From positions 9,982,001-10,046,000 of the forward strand of contig CAJFCV020000003.1 of assembly GCA_904066235.2 (NCBI GenBank): a stretch of 64,000 bases of DNA. The letters are read 5' to 3'. The translations under genes and the position numbers were made by a program. Positions 1 through 12,070 of the stretch are shown one piece after another. The notes below the pieces were generated by a model that worked only from the letters and a program-made list of their open reading frames with translations, had not been told where the DNA came from and made no database searches. The stretch comes from Bursaphelenchus xylophilus (Eukaryota; Nematoda; Chromadorea; Rhabditida; Aphelenchoididae). Numbering within the stretch: position 1 is the stretch's first letter; the number at the start of each line of letters is the position of its first letter.

Positions 1-1745
1 AAGGTCATAAAATTTTTAACTGGTTCAACAGTCGGAACTCCCGGGTTTCTTGACTATTGTCGCAGTCAAAAAAAGGTTTTACACGGTCGTGTGGAACAGT
101 CAAGATTCCTTTCTTAAGTCAAAGTCACCCTCATTACAGTGAAAACCCTTCTACAAGGCATAATTTTTTCCCTTGCAACGCGTTATACTCTCATCTTGTA
201 ATTCTCTCTAGCAATTCCCAAAAAAACCCCAAAAATGACCAACGCAACGTCCCTGTTCTCTTCCAAAAAATAAAGAAAACATTGCATCATTCCGCTCGGC
301 CGTTTCTCTTGTCTCAACAGGCCAAAAAAAGTGTCCGGAAAACGCACCCAGCACGTGAAAATTGAGAGCACACCCAATAAGGCAGTGATATTTTTATCTG
401 ACTTATAAAGAGTACTGCTGTAAAAAAAGGGGTAAATTGATTAATTAATTACTACAAGAGTTATATCGTACTTTCACAAAGTTTAAACTGAAAATTGAAA
501 ATCAACCAGCCATCAAAGAACTGCTTTGTTGTTTGCTTCTCAATGAACATCTGCCGAGAGGATTGTTTTGGAGGTTTAAGGAAAAGAGGCAAATAATGAA
601 AATAGATTTGAAATAGATACGTTTTAGCCGGCTTTCGCAGCTTCCTCATGACTAAAATACAACTCAAAACAGAGACAAAGAATGGGAAAATCTACTTCCG
701 GTTGGCCAAGTATGCCCAATGTTTCAGGTGGTTTGGGCATTGTTCTAAATTTTTGAGGATACAATTAACGGAACATGTACCTAATTTTGTGGATAATGAA
801 AGTTGTCATACACTTATAGGTGTGTTAAGATAAATGTATATGCGTATAAATCCGCCTGCGTGGATTTTCATAGGGCTATCTTACAGTAAAAATCAATCAT
901 TCAAGTGTAACGCGATTTTCGTTAAGCTTGTCAAAATTTGAGATATGATTTGCCGCTGGCGCATGAGCTTTTCTTTACTCAGGGATTGTAAAAACAAAGG
1001 TAAAATACGACGTCTTTTCTTTCCCATACTCTAACCTCATAACTTGCCATTTTCTTAATTCCGAACCTAAACCTGTCCATCTGTGCACTTTGAGAACACC
1101 TCTTTGATGATTTATTTTTCCGGTGACATAGATGTTTACGAAAACAAATCTTTTCTCAAGAATTTTCTGTATTTTTTGTTCCTAATTATGCAGGTAACTG
1201 ATGAGTGTTTGAAGATCACTGAACTTTCAAATTGATGGTGATTTATTGCGGTGGAGGTGAGGTGTGATCTTCAGGAGGTTTAGTATTATATGTATAATAT
1301 AACAATTGGTTAAAAATCAAATGAGGGTGGTCTTGTGGGCTTCAATAATGATCATCGAGCAATATAAAACCAACTGAAAACATTAAATTTTCATTTTTTA
1401 AAATTGATTTATCAGTTTTTTACATTAATAATGTCGCTGTAAACACATGAATAAAATATCATAATAAAAATATTTTTCAATTACATCTAAAAACACGAAG
1501 CAGTTGTTTTTGATCGTATTCTACTATTTTTTCTTCAAAAATCACCTGTTTTCCCCCAATTCTCCTCAAAGTCCTATTTTTTGACACTTCGTCCAACGAA
1601 ATGTCAAAATTGATTTTCTCGTTTATTTTTTTCGGAAAAACGGCCTTGGTTTTTTTGTGTAGCTCGGGTTACGGGTGGACCTATTGAATGTTCTTCGCCG
1701 TTCTCGCGGTAACCTTTCCCTAAAAACTTCCTCAAAATCCGAATT
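1..1745. other. Gene-free AT-rich stretch
   Basis: I see no supportable coding exon, RNA gene or repeat here. The short ORFs lack family resemblance and codon structure. The 3' part must hold the promoter and 5' UTR of the tetraspanin gene that starts at 1746, but no clear core promoter motif stands out. Confidence 0.5.
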
Positions 1746-3243
1746 ATGGGGACACCTGAAGAGTTGAACAAAAATCGACGCTGTTTTTACATCGGAAATG
1801 TTACTTATTTTGTAAGTTTTTATTTTTTACTTTTGTGTTTAGGTATGTTGCGGTGTTTGAAAGCAAACTTGAAGAGATTTCAACGTCTTAGATTGAGGGC
1901 GAGAGCTATTCTTTAAGATTTTTCTAATTCTGAAGCATGGTGAAGATTTTTGATATTTTTGGAGAAGAACATAAGCTAATGCAGGGGAAATTGTTTATAG
2001 CATTTTTAAATGAACATCGTTGAGTATTTTTGATCCTAGAAAAACAGTGTAATTTGCCCATTTTCACATAGAAATATCCATTTTTCTGGCCGGGCCTGCA
2101 TCAAGTTCAATGTTCGAAATTCCACGTATTCCTCCTCTGTAAACGCATTTTTTGGTGTTTTCCCAAAAAAATGAGCCTTGACCTTTGCCCAGCGCAATTT
2201 TTATTCGTTTTCAGATCCTCGGCGCCGCGTTCTTGGCAGTTGGAATTCACTTGTACACAGAACAACATACCTATGCCGCCTTGGCTCCATCCAGCTATTC
2301 GGCAATGTCCACGGCCGGACTCTGCGTCTGTGCTGGATGTATGATCATGATTGTCGCTTTGATTGGATACGTTGGAGCTTCATTGACTTCTAAATGGCTT
2401 CTGTCTGTGGTAAGTAATATTGTACTTGATTTGTTTTTGAAATTTAGGTATCAAGTTGTATAGCACAATGAAAAATTTTTTTTAGTACATTGGCTTTGTG
2501 GTTGTGTTGTTCCTTGTGCAAATGATGACGGGAATAATCGGCTTTCTGCACAATGAATTGGCCAGAGAAAGGGTCAAGCACAGCTTGTATTCGACTATAA
2601 ACAGAACATTTGTGACGGATTACGGTCCAGAATCCAACTTTCGGCTCACCTGGGATTACATGCAAGAGACTGTAAGTGTTTTCCATTATTTTTTTTACTT
2701 TAGGACACTATGTTATTCATTACGAATTGATGTAAAATATGGATTTTAGCTCTTCTGTTGTGGAGTGGAAAGTTACGAGGACTGGTATTACGCTGCAAGA
2801 TGGCCAAAGAACAAATTTGTTCCAGACAGTTGCTGCAAATTATCGTTCTTCTCGAACAATTCATCAATTCAGAACTGCGGGAAGGTCGGAAAATCCGAAA
2901 TGTTTCATGAAAAGGTATGAAATCTTGTTCTTATTGTGTATCTTGGTGTTTAGGGATGTTACGAGCCATTTGCCGATTGGCTGCTTCATCATCTGAAGAT
3001 TATCAAGATATTCTCCTTGTTATTTGGAATAATTGAGGTAAAATAATATAAAAGCTATATTATTTGAATGTTTACAGTCTCTAAAATGTAGCTAATATAT
3101 TTTTCTTTCAGATAGGCTTGGTTATCCTTGCAATTCGATTGATCCGCTACCTGAAACGATTGAAAAAAGCTCAGTCGGCACCTTCCTATCGCTTCACTCG
3201 AAGTCATCGTGGAGATGAGAAGCTAATCTCCGAAAGAACTTGA
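1746..3243 (+). CDS. Tetraspanin, six exons
   Basis: Exons 1746-1811, 2215-2409, 2486-2671, 2750-2914, 2954-3037 and 3112-3243 give a 275-aa four-pass membrane protein that would organise tetraspanin-enriched membrane domains. Every intron is phase 0 with GT-AG ends. TM1 is about residues 13-36, TM2 54-77, TM3 84-106 and TM4 221-245. The large extracellular loop has the family hallmark CCG at 152-154, PDSCC with Cys177/178, Cys192 and GCYE with Cys206, giving six cysteines. It also has NRT and NNS N-glycosylation sequons. The basic tail ends ERT. The start ATG at 1746 gives a 12-residue cytosolic N-terminus, and its exon joins in frame to the rest. Which C. elegans tsp gene is the orthologue cannot be decided. 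The first exon is the least certain part. Confidence 0.88.
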
Positions 3244-3587
3244 TGTTTTTACATTATACCACCTTGATGCGACTTATTTTACAATTTACGAGTTTTTCAC
3301 CGCGGTTTATTCACGAAAACTTGACATTTTATGGGTTTCGAACCTTGTTTTAGTCATAATTGTTAATCTAATCTATTTTTTGTTGATCTCAGGTAATATT
3401 TTGTATCCATATGTAATTAATTACTCTCTATGCGCCTTAAAGTTAATAATTTATATTGTCTTACATCTGTTTTTACTCATCTTTTTTATATTACACTTGA
3501 TTTTTTAAATATTTTTTTTACGTCAAACACCTTATATCATACGGCTCCGCACATCTCTCTCTCACCTCATATAGCGAATTCAACGTG

Positions 3588-3623
3588 TTTATTAACAAGA
3601 AATATTTGTTTCGGAAAAATAAA
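3588..3623. promoter_or_regulatory. Facing poly(A) signals of convergent genes
   Basis: AATAAA at 3618-3623 on the + strand fits the 3' end of the tetraspanin gene. TTTATT at 3588-3593 is AATAAA on the - strand and fits hsp-25. If both are used, the two 3' UTRs overlap by tens of bases. Position and motif are seen; use is inferred. Confidence 0.4.
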
Positions 3624-3792
3624 AAGTTTTAATTACAACCTTGTACTAAATAATATTACAGGTACCAGGAGCTAAGGCATTATCTGAACAGAGCTTAGAA
3701 ATGTGTGTTAATTGAAAAATTAAGTGTAAAATGAGCCCTGAAACTCTTCATGAGAAATTTTCGGACTCAATTACATAAGCATGGCCACGAAT

Positions 3793-6279
3793 TTACTGCT
3801 GAATGGCCAGTTGCGGCAACGGCGCTTCCACGGTGAGGACGCCGTCGGTGCTGAGCGTACTGCTGATGAGTTCAGGGTTCGTGCCTCGGGGCAACATGAA
3901 TTCCTGAAAAATTTTTTGGGGTTATTTTTGAAGTTTTTTGGGAAATTTTAGAATTGGGGGAGATTTCATCGTATAAAATTGCTCAGCAGGCTGCAGAATG
4001 GAGAAATAGAAGGATTGGGGTTTGAAATGTGTTAGGGTGTGAAGAAAATGAGCTAGCCATGTGGTAAAGTGGTTTAGACGCTAGAATTTTTGTTTTTGAA
4101 AATGAAAAAGTGAGATTTTTTGGCCCAAAAATGATTTTTTTTTTGAAATTTTTGCTAATTTTTTTGGGATTTGCTGCAATTTAAAATCTGCCTTTTAATA
4201 AGAGGTACCTCTCTTGTTTATTTCACAACAAAACCCCCCAAAAATTTACCTGATTGTACTCTCTGAAGACGGTTCTGGACGAGCTCTTCTCCTCATGTTT
4301 GGCATGCACCAGAAGCCGGTTGTCCACCGTCTTCACGGTGACCTCCTCCGGCCGGTATTGGGAGACGTCGAAGCGCAGACGCAACGTCTTGCCGTCACTC
4401 TCGTCCTTGATCAGCGGACTGCGGAGGTTGTCGAGGTAGGGGTCGTAGGATGGGCGGGTCGCCATCAGATCCCCTCCGATTGGGCGGCCTGGAATAGAAC
4501 AGCGGTGAGGAAAACATAAATAACAGCGGTTAGGAACATTATACTTGATAACAGGGGTTTGTTTAGGTTCTAAAAAAGCTGGATTTCCGGGTTGGAGTTG
4601 ATACATTGAAAAAATTTTGCGTATAAAATGGATCATCTACAACATGATGACTAAAATTTATGCATTTTTTGCCTGTTTGGCTCCAAAAAATTAGTAAAAA
4701 TGAGATTTTTTTGGCAGTTAAGAGCTCGTTTTTAAAATATTTCTGCAAAACGCGGTCGAAAATTTTTGCAAATTCTCTAAAAACCCCTAAAATAAATCCG
4801 TCATAAGATTTTTAAAATTTCAAGCAAGAACTTAAAAATTTACCCCCCGGCAAATCAAATCAAACTCGGTCCCCAACACGTACGCAGAACACCTAAGGCG
4901 TTCAGAAATGCTCTCTCCCCTATTTTTTTTGTCCTTGTTGGTCTTCTTCGAGGACCTTCAGTTTCTTTCTCTTCAGAGCCCCGGAGGACATAAACAGCCC
5001 CTGCCCTCGTTTTTTGCGGAATATCTTCTCCCCCGACTTTTCCCGGGCTCTTTGAATTCCGCTTCCAACAAACAATACAACCGAATCATAATACCATTAT
5101 AAACCGGATGAGCTGACTTTTGATCCCGCATAGTTTTTGAAGCGATTTGCTGCGAAAAAACGAATGGTTATGAGATTCGGGGAGTGATTACAGTCTACTG
5201 GCAATTTGAAATGTTATATAGAATTCCATTTGACAAATTAAAAATGTAAAAACTTTTGGTAAAATTATTTTTTGTTAAAGAAATTCCAGTGGAAATTATG
5301 GTCATGCCACGCTCAAATTCTCCTCTATTTTTCTGCGAAAGATCTAACAAAGCGGCATTTCAATTCCTGTAATTTTTAGCTCGCAGTTTCAAGGCATAGC
5401 CGAGGTATTCAGCGATCTTTTCCAGCGAGAGACTATGGAAAATTAGGAAAGAAGACCAGAGAAAAAAGAATTTTCAGTCTGTTGATTATAGATTTCAACG
5501 AACTGACTCCACAAGAACCTTTTTTCTCGAGCCATCTCACCTCATTTTCCATAGTATCTTGGCTCGAAAGATCGTTGAATATATCGGCTGTGCTTGGAAA
5601 CCGTGAGGTAAAACTTTCAGGAATTGATATTCCCCTTTGATAGATGTTTCGCAATTAAATTTGAGGAAAATTTGAGCGTGCATCCCCAAAATTTCCACTA
5701 TAACTTCTTCAAAAAATGATTTCATCAAAAATGGTTTTAGCTTGAGAGATGGTTGAATATCTCGGCGGCTCCTGCAAAGGGCAAGCTAAAATTTTCAGAC
5801 AGTGTTTTGAGGACTAGATAAGTTTTGCCCGCAGGGTTTGAAGGATATCTGACTACCGAATTTTGAGAATTTTTATAACGAAAATTATGAGGGGATTTCA
5901 CTATATCACACCTTATTTGACCGGTACATGGCCATGTTTTTCATTTTTTTGGACACCGATCGGCGGCGAAAAAAGTTTGGAATGCTGTACATGGCTATAG
6001 CTAGTCATATCATGTTATTATTATACCCTTTACACACTAACACTTACTAGCACTGCTGGTGGTGGTGTTATACCGATCCACTGGCGGTGGCGCTCCGTTC
6101 GAGGCCTGGCTGTAGGGCCTGTTCGGCTTGTAGCCCTCGAATTCGTGGCGCAGCCGCTGCATCTCCGCCTCCACCCGATGCATTTCGTTTTCGAAGCGGT
6201 CGCGCATCGAGTCGAACTCATTCTCCACGACGTTGTGCGAGCTGCGCGCGACGTTGATTTGTCGCTCATTTGTCGTCAT
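3793..6279 (-). CDS. hsp-25: Small heat-shock protein HSP-25 (alpha-crystallin family)
   Basis: Three exons on the minus strand (6279-6048, 4488-4250, 3903-3793) encode 193 aa; the frame is kept across phase-1 and phase-0 introns. Residues 1-60 are charged and helical (MTTNERQINV start, FENEMHRVEAEMQRLRHEFE). The alpha-crystallin domain spans about 100-187, from SPLIKDESDGKTLRLRFDVS through RPEEVTVKTVDNRLLVHAKH to GVLTVEAPLP. The protein ends LAIQQ. The N-terminal style and the domain match C. elegans HSP-25, a muscle-associated small HSP acting as an ATP-independent holdase. An acceptor (TTTACAG) lies 8 nt upstream of the ATG, consistent with a 5' UTR intron or trans-splicing. Intron 1 is about 1.56 kb and holds three copies of a dispersed repeat. 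I see no convincing heat-shock element. Orthology is inferred from sequence resemblance. Confidence 0.9.
4489..6047. repeat. Large hsp-25 intron with three diverged dispersed-repeat copies
   Basis: Three diverged copies of one motif (CTCGCR-TTTGCAGG-TTAGCCGAGATATTC-like) lie at about 5388-5445 (forward), 5555-5640 (reverse) and 5740-5815 (reverse). Other copies are near 7910-7990, 31085-31175 (reverse), 43255-43335 and 62195-62260. No ends or target duplications are clear. The short ORFs here are not convincing exons. Confidence 0.5.
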
Positions 6280-9200
6280 TTTGCCGGCTGTAAACAAAAA
6301 AAATGAAGAAATTAGAACCCAAACAAGCGATGTGGGTTTACTAATCACGCAGAAAAGAAGAGTAATTTCGACTGTACGAAAAGCGGGGCGGGCGGCTTCA
6401 AGGTAGTAAGGATGGATCAAAAATGGGAGAAACAAGAAGGAAGAGGGGTAGAAACGTTATGAAATTCGATGAATAATGGGATTAAAAATGGAAATACGTG
6501 TGAAAATTGATGTAAACAGTGGGGAAAATAGGCGAAATTGGAGATGCGAGAGAGAAATCATCAAAAATTGGGCATTCTTGTGTTACATATTACATTTTTG
6601 GGCAAAAAAAGATTAGACAAAGAAAATTGAATGGGTTTTAACGTTAATAAGGCTTCATCTTATGTAAAATTGCTATATCATCATGCTCGGGGGCTCTAAA
6701 GCTTATCAAATCGTTGAAAAATAAAGAAAATCGCAAAAAATCAGCAAAAATGGCAAGTAAGTTCCAAAAAATCCCGATTCATGGCTAGAAAAAATGCTCT
6801 CATGTCATTTTTTATCTTCATATGACCTTATCGTCTTATTATACTTTTATATACACCTTTTAAACTAAACATTTTCTTAAAAAAAATAACTTTTTTGCGT
6901 CTACAGCGATATTCTTTTACCCCGGCAAACACTCCAGAAAATTCCCAAGCATTATAACCCCACAAACAAAAATTTGATAGCACAGAAACCCCAAGGGCTT
7001 GTTTTCCTCTACACCTTATCAAAAAACGGGCTTTTCAACGAACTTATTTGACTACATTTGCGGTTTTTTTTGGAACGTTTCGAAACTCCATTCAAGTGCA
7101 AATTGCGTGAAAATTGGGGCAAGGGATCTCACACGTCAAATGGAATTAGAATGACGACGCTACAAAAAGGATCAAGAGAAAAAAGTGTCATGTCATAAAG
7201 GGGATTGCTAAGCGTGTTGATGAGATCTAGAGGTTTTAGGAGGTGACGAAGGGATTTTTTGGGTTTTCGGAGAGGAAATGATAGGCCAATTGCGTGGCGT
7301 TATGTTAAAATTTTTCGGAAAAGTTTTCAAAACAAAATTTGAAATAATATAGAGGACTCTTTCCAGCGTATTTTAAAAGTTACTAGGTCTTAAAAAGTTC
7401 TATGCTCTACATAAAATTGAGGAATTCAGCGGCCACTTTTATACCCTAAATATCTATTTTTTGATCTATGTATTTATTGTTCCTTGGAACTCCGAATGTC
7501 CGGGAGCCACGATATTTTCGACGATGACGGCTATTTATGCGCTATTTTTGGCGGAAATTCCCAGCAAACAACGAAAAAACCCTCCCATTGTCAATAAAAA
7601 ATAACTGCGAATCTTCAAATTCTCGGATTCCCGATCTATGACCACTCTATGCGAAAACGAAGTTATCCCCAAAGGGGTGCGAAATTTGGATATATCGGGA
7701 TTATCTGATAAGCGGTTATATCTTCTTGGAACGTGTTATGAATCATCTAAAAATGGTCAAAACATACATATGTAGGGATATAGGGCCAAAAATATATGGG
7801 GATATAGGGCCAAGATCGTACGGGATGATGTGATATTGTGATTAGAAAAGGAAATGTCGGATTTGGAAAGTTGCGAATTTTTCGGATTTTATTGTCTGGC
7901 CCATACATTCAAAGCTAAAAATTTCAGCATGCGCTTTTCAGGCTTAGCAGAGATTTTTAGCGAGCTTTGCGACGGTGAGAGTATGAACAGACACGGCCAA
8001 CAAAAAAATGAGCATGACATATAAAAACGACATCAGATTTTTTGAGGGTTTCTACTTAAAAATTGTGATGGTCTCTACAGTCTTTTCACAGCTGCCTACA
8101 CACATTTGAAACGTGTTAAAAAAGAGCTAATCTCAGTTTGAGCCAAGTTTCGTAAAAATTGGAGCATCGCATTTTGAGCCATTCCTCTGCAAAGTAAACC
8201 TTACTTTCCTAATTAACAAAAAAAAATTCTTGGTTTCCTTCCGTTTTTCTTACACAGAAGGCCAATTATGACTCTAACATTACTCAACACAATGACTAAC
8301 CCCCAAAACCCTTGTTTATTCACAAAAATGTCATCGCAACATGTAAATTGGATTACAATTTCCGTTCTATGTCCCATAACATTCCCCCGAACACATTATG
8401 AATATTCACGGGCATAAAGAGGATGTAAAGAGAGAGAGAAGATAAGGATATGCTCGAAACCACCAACCCGGCCCTTTTCTCGTCTTTTCGCCGAGTCAAA
8501 AGGCCACTTCTTTGCAGCCCCCAACCGCGAACAATGCGAGTAAAAAATACAAAGTAAAAACACATTTTTCGTGGATAAAATTTTCGCCCATTCCGGAATC
8601 AGCGAGAAGAGTATTTGACTTTCTATCTTTGGGAGTGTATAAACAGTCCTCGGGCTTCCCGGAGGAAAAGGTATTAAACACGGGCGGGGTCGGGTTTATG
8701 GACCGCATTGGTACATATAATGAGAGTACAGGAAGAAAGAGGTCAAGGTGTGAAGGCTTCACGGGGAATTTGAAAAATTTTAGAATATGGAGTTTCAAAC
8801 TGTAGTAGAAAGAGGACAAGTCATGCAGAATGCAAAATAAAGTGGGCAAAGAAGATATAAGTGTTGGAAGTTCGACTTTTTTGGCTTTACAGCTTGAAAA
8901 CCTTAGGTTCAGCTAATGCATCAAGGTTTATTCGTTTTAGAATGGCTACATTCAGTTCTATTTAGGTCAAAAATCGATTATCGAGGTCTTACAACAATAT
9001 TTTCACTGCGATATTCTTAAAGATATAATTAAAAAACAACTTCTATTAGTAATTCCACATGCTGTCTCCTCCGTAAATATTCTTGGCTGAGGATAAGCGC
9101 AGACTAAAGTTCTTAGTACATGATATGTGGCCGTCACCGGAATTCTTGCGACAAGAAACATACTGACTTTAAACTTTCTTCCATTTTTTCTAGAGTGCTT

Positions 9201-9736
9201 CCGGATATGTCGCGTTCAAAACTAGGCCCAAAATAGCACTGAACTCATTGTCAGAATCTAAAATTTGAAAGCAGAACTTGGCCTTAATTTCACTCCAAAG
9301 TTTCAATTTCCACAGTAAAAGCCTTTAAAACTCCACCTCCACCGCAAAAACCCGTCAATCGACCACTTAACCGGTCAAAAGTTCTCCCTAATACCCCGAT
9401 ATTATCCCCACCATTTTGCATCCCTTGGAAGTTCCAACGTAAACAAATTGATCGCGTCTTTTTGGCGGCCTGTGGAGCGAAAATTCGAAAAGGCAAAAAC
9501 CCCTCTCGGAGGCGGCTGCGCACCGCCTTGAAGGTCGAAATACAAAAATTTGAAAAAATAAATTTTTCACTCTGCATCTTTGAATTTCGGGTGATCCCCG
9601 AAATTCGGAGACAAATCTGGAGGAATCGGGGAAGGTTTGATGATGGGAAAAGATAGGAAAATTAGAGAATTAAGAGGAAAATACAGAGTGAAAATTAAAA
9701 GTTGAGGTTATAAAATCATCAACTGTTCTGCAGGGT

Positions 9737-9895
9737 TCAGTGGAATCTCAGCACAACGAATTGTCATACAACAAAACCTCTTTATAGCGAAACATTTCAG
9801 AGGTCTTGAGAGTAAATTTTATGCAAAAATGGACCCCCCGTACAACAAAACCCCTCTATAACAAAACAATTTTTAGTACCTTGCAATTCGCTTTA
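9737..9895. repeat. CAGTGGAAC...TACAACAAAACCTCT element
   Basis: Starts CAGTGGAATCTC and repeats the phrases TACAACAAAACCTCTTTATAG and CTATAACAAAAC. Similar CAGTRGAACYTCTGTACAACRAA phrases recur near 10498-10640, 11683-11720, 29405-29470, 31680-31780, 35372-35400, 42500-42555, 44708-44830, 48570-48660, 59560-59600 and 60765-60870. The CAGTRGAAC end resembles termini of TA-inserting pogo/Tigger-like or other Tc1/mariner MITEs. That class assignment is inference. Confidence 0.5.
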
Positions 9896-10064
9896 CAGAA
9901 TTTTGGCTGTATTATAATCAAAATAAAGTCCAAAATCAACAAAAAATTTGAGGAATTTCGCCTATTCTCACTCCTACAAGTCAAACACCCCTCCATTTTG
10001 AAATTTTGTCAACTCCGTTTGAAAAGGTAAACAAAATCAAGAGATCTCGAAGCAAAAAGAAAGC

Positions 10065-10290
10065 AAGAAGCCCCGCGCGCGAATCCCCCCTCTGATTTGG
10101 GGATGGCAGGCGGAAAGGCCGGCCCCACACCCCAACTGATCAGAGTATGTAGGCGGCCGAAAGCACAATGCTCTCGTTTTTTATTCCCAAACGATTGGAG
10201 AAAGCAGTTGCCTTTCTGTTCGCCCTATTTCTCGCCCGTTTCCTCTCGCCCCGACCAGGAAGCGGGGCCGGATCGGGCCCTAAAGGCAAG
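10065..10290. other. GC-rich island of unknown role
   Basis: A locally GC-rich block (CCCGCGCGCG, GGCCGGCCCC, GGGGCCGGATCGGGCCC) in otherwise AT-rich DNA. An ORF crosses it (10097-10381) but has no recognisable domain. It could be a promoter or enhancer, an unannotated short exon, or foreign DNA. Confidence 0.3.
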
Positions 10291-10497
10291 GGCGATGGAT
10301 TGCGTGAAACGGTTTGATTCTGGTTTGATCAATTTGCGGGGAAAAAGGGTGATATGGGTACGGGAAAAAGGCTATTTTTAGAGGAGCGAAAATTCTTTGT
10401 TTTTCGTTTGGAATTTACCGTATTAAAGATGCAATTCGAAGCCTAAAAGAATTGAGGTCTCTGATTTTATAACCAGCTGCAAAATTTGCTATGCTTT

Positions 10498-10640
10498 TTA
10501 CAGTGGAGCCTCTGTACAACGAACTTCCAATATTCATAAAAAACTGCCTATAGCAAGCAATTTCAGGGATCTCAATCGTCGAATTTAGGCCAAAATAAAC
10601 CTCCTGCAACGACAATCTTTACATAACGCATAATTTTTTT
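10498..10640. repeat. CAGTGGAGCCTCTGTACAACGAA element
   Basis: Begins ACAGTGGAGCCTCTGTACAACG and carries a second CTGCAACGACAATC phrase downstream. Same family as the copy at 9737-9895. Confidence 0.45.
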
Positions 10641-11790
10641 GGTCCTTGCAATTTCTTTTACAAAGCTCTACGAGTATTTTGAAAGTGATTTTTCCCAATT
10701 TTCAACAAAGGAATGACGCAATTTCCGGACCTATTTAGAGAAAGCCTCCAGTAAATGGCATTTGATTTATTTTGGGAAACAATCAATTCTATTTTAGCCG
10801 ACGCCAGCAAAATGCTAATATAATTACTCAAAAAACCCGAAAAACATAAATATTTGTCTCGCATGAGTTACGGCATGGCACGCCAAATATTGTGCAAGTT
10901 TGGAACCGGAGTAAAGTCAGGAAACCAAGATTAAGAAAGACGGCTTAAGAAGAGATCTCTCAGAACGTACATTACATAGTCGTATGCTATCGTCTAACTC
11001 CAGGAAAATGACTTTTAAATTTGATTAAAACTAAACTTTTCATGAGTTTAGACGGTCTCATTTTTGAGTAAAAAAATGAAATTTGTTATGGGAAAGTGGC
11101 CTAGGCCTATTGAACAATGGCGCCGAAACTGAAAGCTTTCAGCTGCAAAACACAGGAAAAATCGAGAAAAGTATCGAAAAATCAAAAAGATCAAAAACAA
11201 CAAAACGACGCCTTTAAATATTCATCATCATGATTAACACAATCTGAATTTTCCGGTGGCGAATATTCGAGAAAACACATCACTGCTTCCGTATCTGGTA
11301 AGCCAAAACACCGTCTGCTCTAAAAATATGTATAAAAATAACCGCAATGACATCGAATACACAAAGTGGCCAAAATTTGACGAGTGTTTTTGTGCCAAAA
11401 GAACTGTAGATTAGAAAGATCTTTGATCAAAAATTTGAAGTCGAAAGGGACACTGACCTCGTCTGTTCTAACGTGAAGGCGTTTGAAATTTTATGGCCGT
11501 AAAATCAAGGGCACATTTGGATTTACTCAAACCCATGTTTTTTCGGCGAGACGCCTTGAGGTTTATGGTAGTAAGGCCAGTTTTAACCACAGTATTTATA
11601 CTGGTCGCCAAAATTTTCTTTCCACTTGAATCTCGGGAACTGCTGGGCCTAGAACCTTGAAATTGGGCATACTGTGGAACGGTCTAATGAAGCCTTTGTA
11701 CAACGAACAGCAAATGACCAAGCCATTTCTTCACTAAAGAAAGGGTTCTTTTTACTGGTCCTTCCGAAAGTCGCCGGACTGAAATCGGCG

Positions 11791-12070
11791 ACACGCACTG
11801 TGCAAAAACAAAAGTTTTCTTTGCACCGTGCAATTTATACCTTTTTGCACCGTGCAATAGCCTTTTTTTGTCAGTCGCTCACAACTTGGATTTTTTCTGA
11901 CAGCGCAATCGCCAAAAATCAGTCCAGCGACATGCACTGTGCAAAAAAAAAAACGTTTTTTTTGCACTGTATAATTTCTTGCCTTTTGCACCGTGCAATA
12001 AGCTTTTTCGGCTGTCGCTCACAACTTGGCTTTTTTGCACAGTGCAAATCTCAAAAATCGGTCCGGTGGT
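11791..12070. repeat. Tandem pair of a GCACNGTGC-bearing unit
   Basis: Two ~140-bp direct copies. GCACNGTGC boxes start at 11795, 11823 and 11847. Their counterparts are at 11934, 11964 (degenerate) and 11988, and a last box is at 12037. Both copies share GTCGCTCACAACTTGG. Box spacing differs from the 0/26/64/90 element found at 45-56 kb, so this is a sister subfamily. The ORFs reading through it are a by-product. Confidence 0.7.

Larger units (their letters stand above)
6280..11790. other. Gene-poor 5.5-kb region
   Basis: No coding exon is supportable. Overlapping ORFs at 8496-8849 lie on opposite strands and resemble nothing. The stretch holds one copy of the TTTGCAGG-TTAGC dispersed repeat (7910-7990), two copies of the CAGTGGAAC-type element (9737-9895, 10498-10640), and a GC-rich island at 10065-10290. 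The hsp-25 promoter must lie just above 6280. Confidence 0.5.

Noticed and set aside
4050..4090. tRNA-like start (GTGGTAAAGTGGTTTAGACG)
   Set aside because: It has an A-box-like phrase, but no B box (GGTTCGAATCC) or acceptor stem follows.
8496..8849. Overlapping ORFs on both strands
   Set aside because: No signal peptide, domain or splice context. Mutual antisense overlap is typical of chance ORFs.
9290..9656. Overlapping ORFs near 9.3-9.6 kb
   Set aside because: Opposite-strand overlaps without family resemblance.
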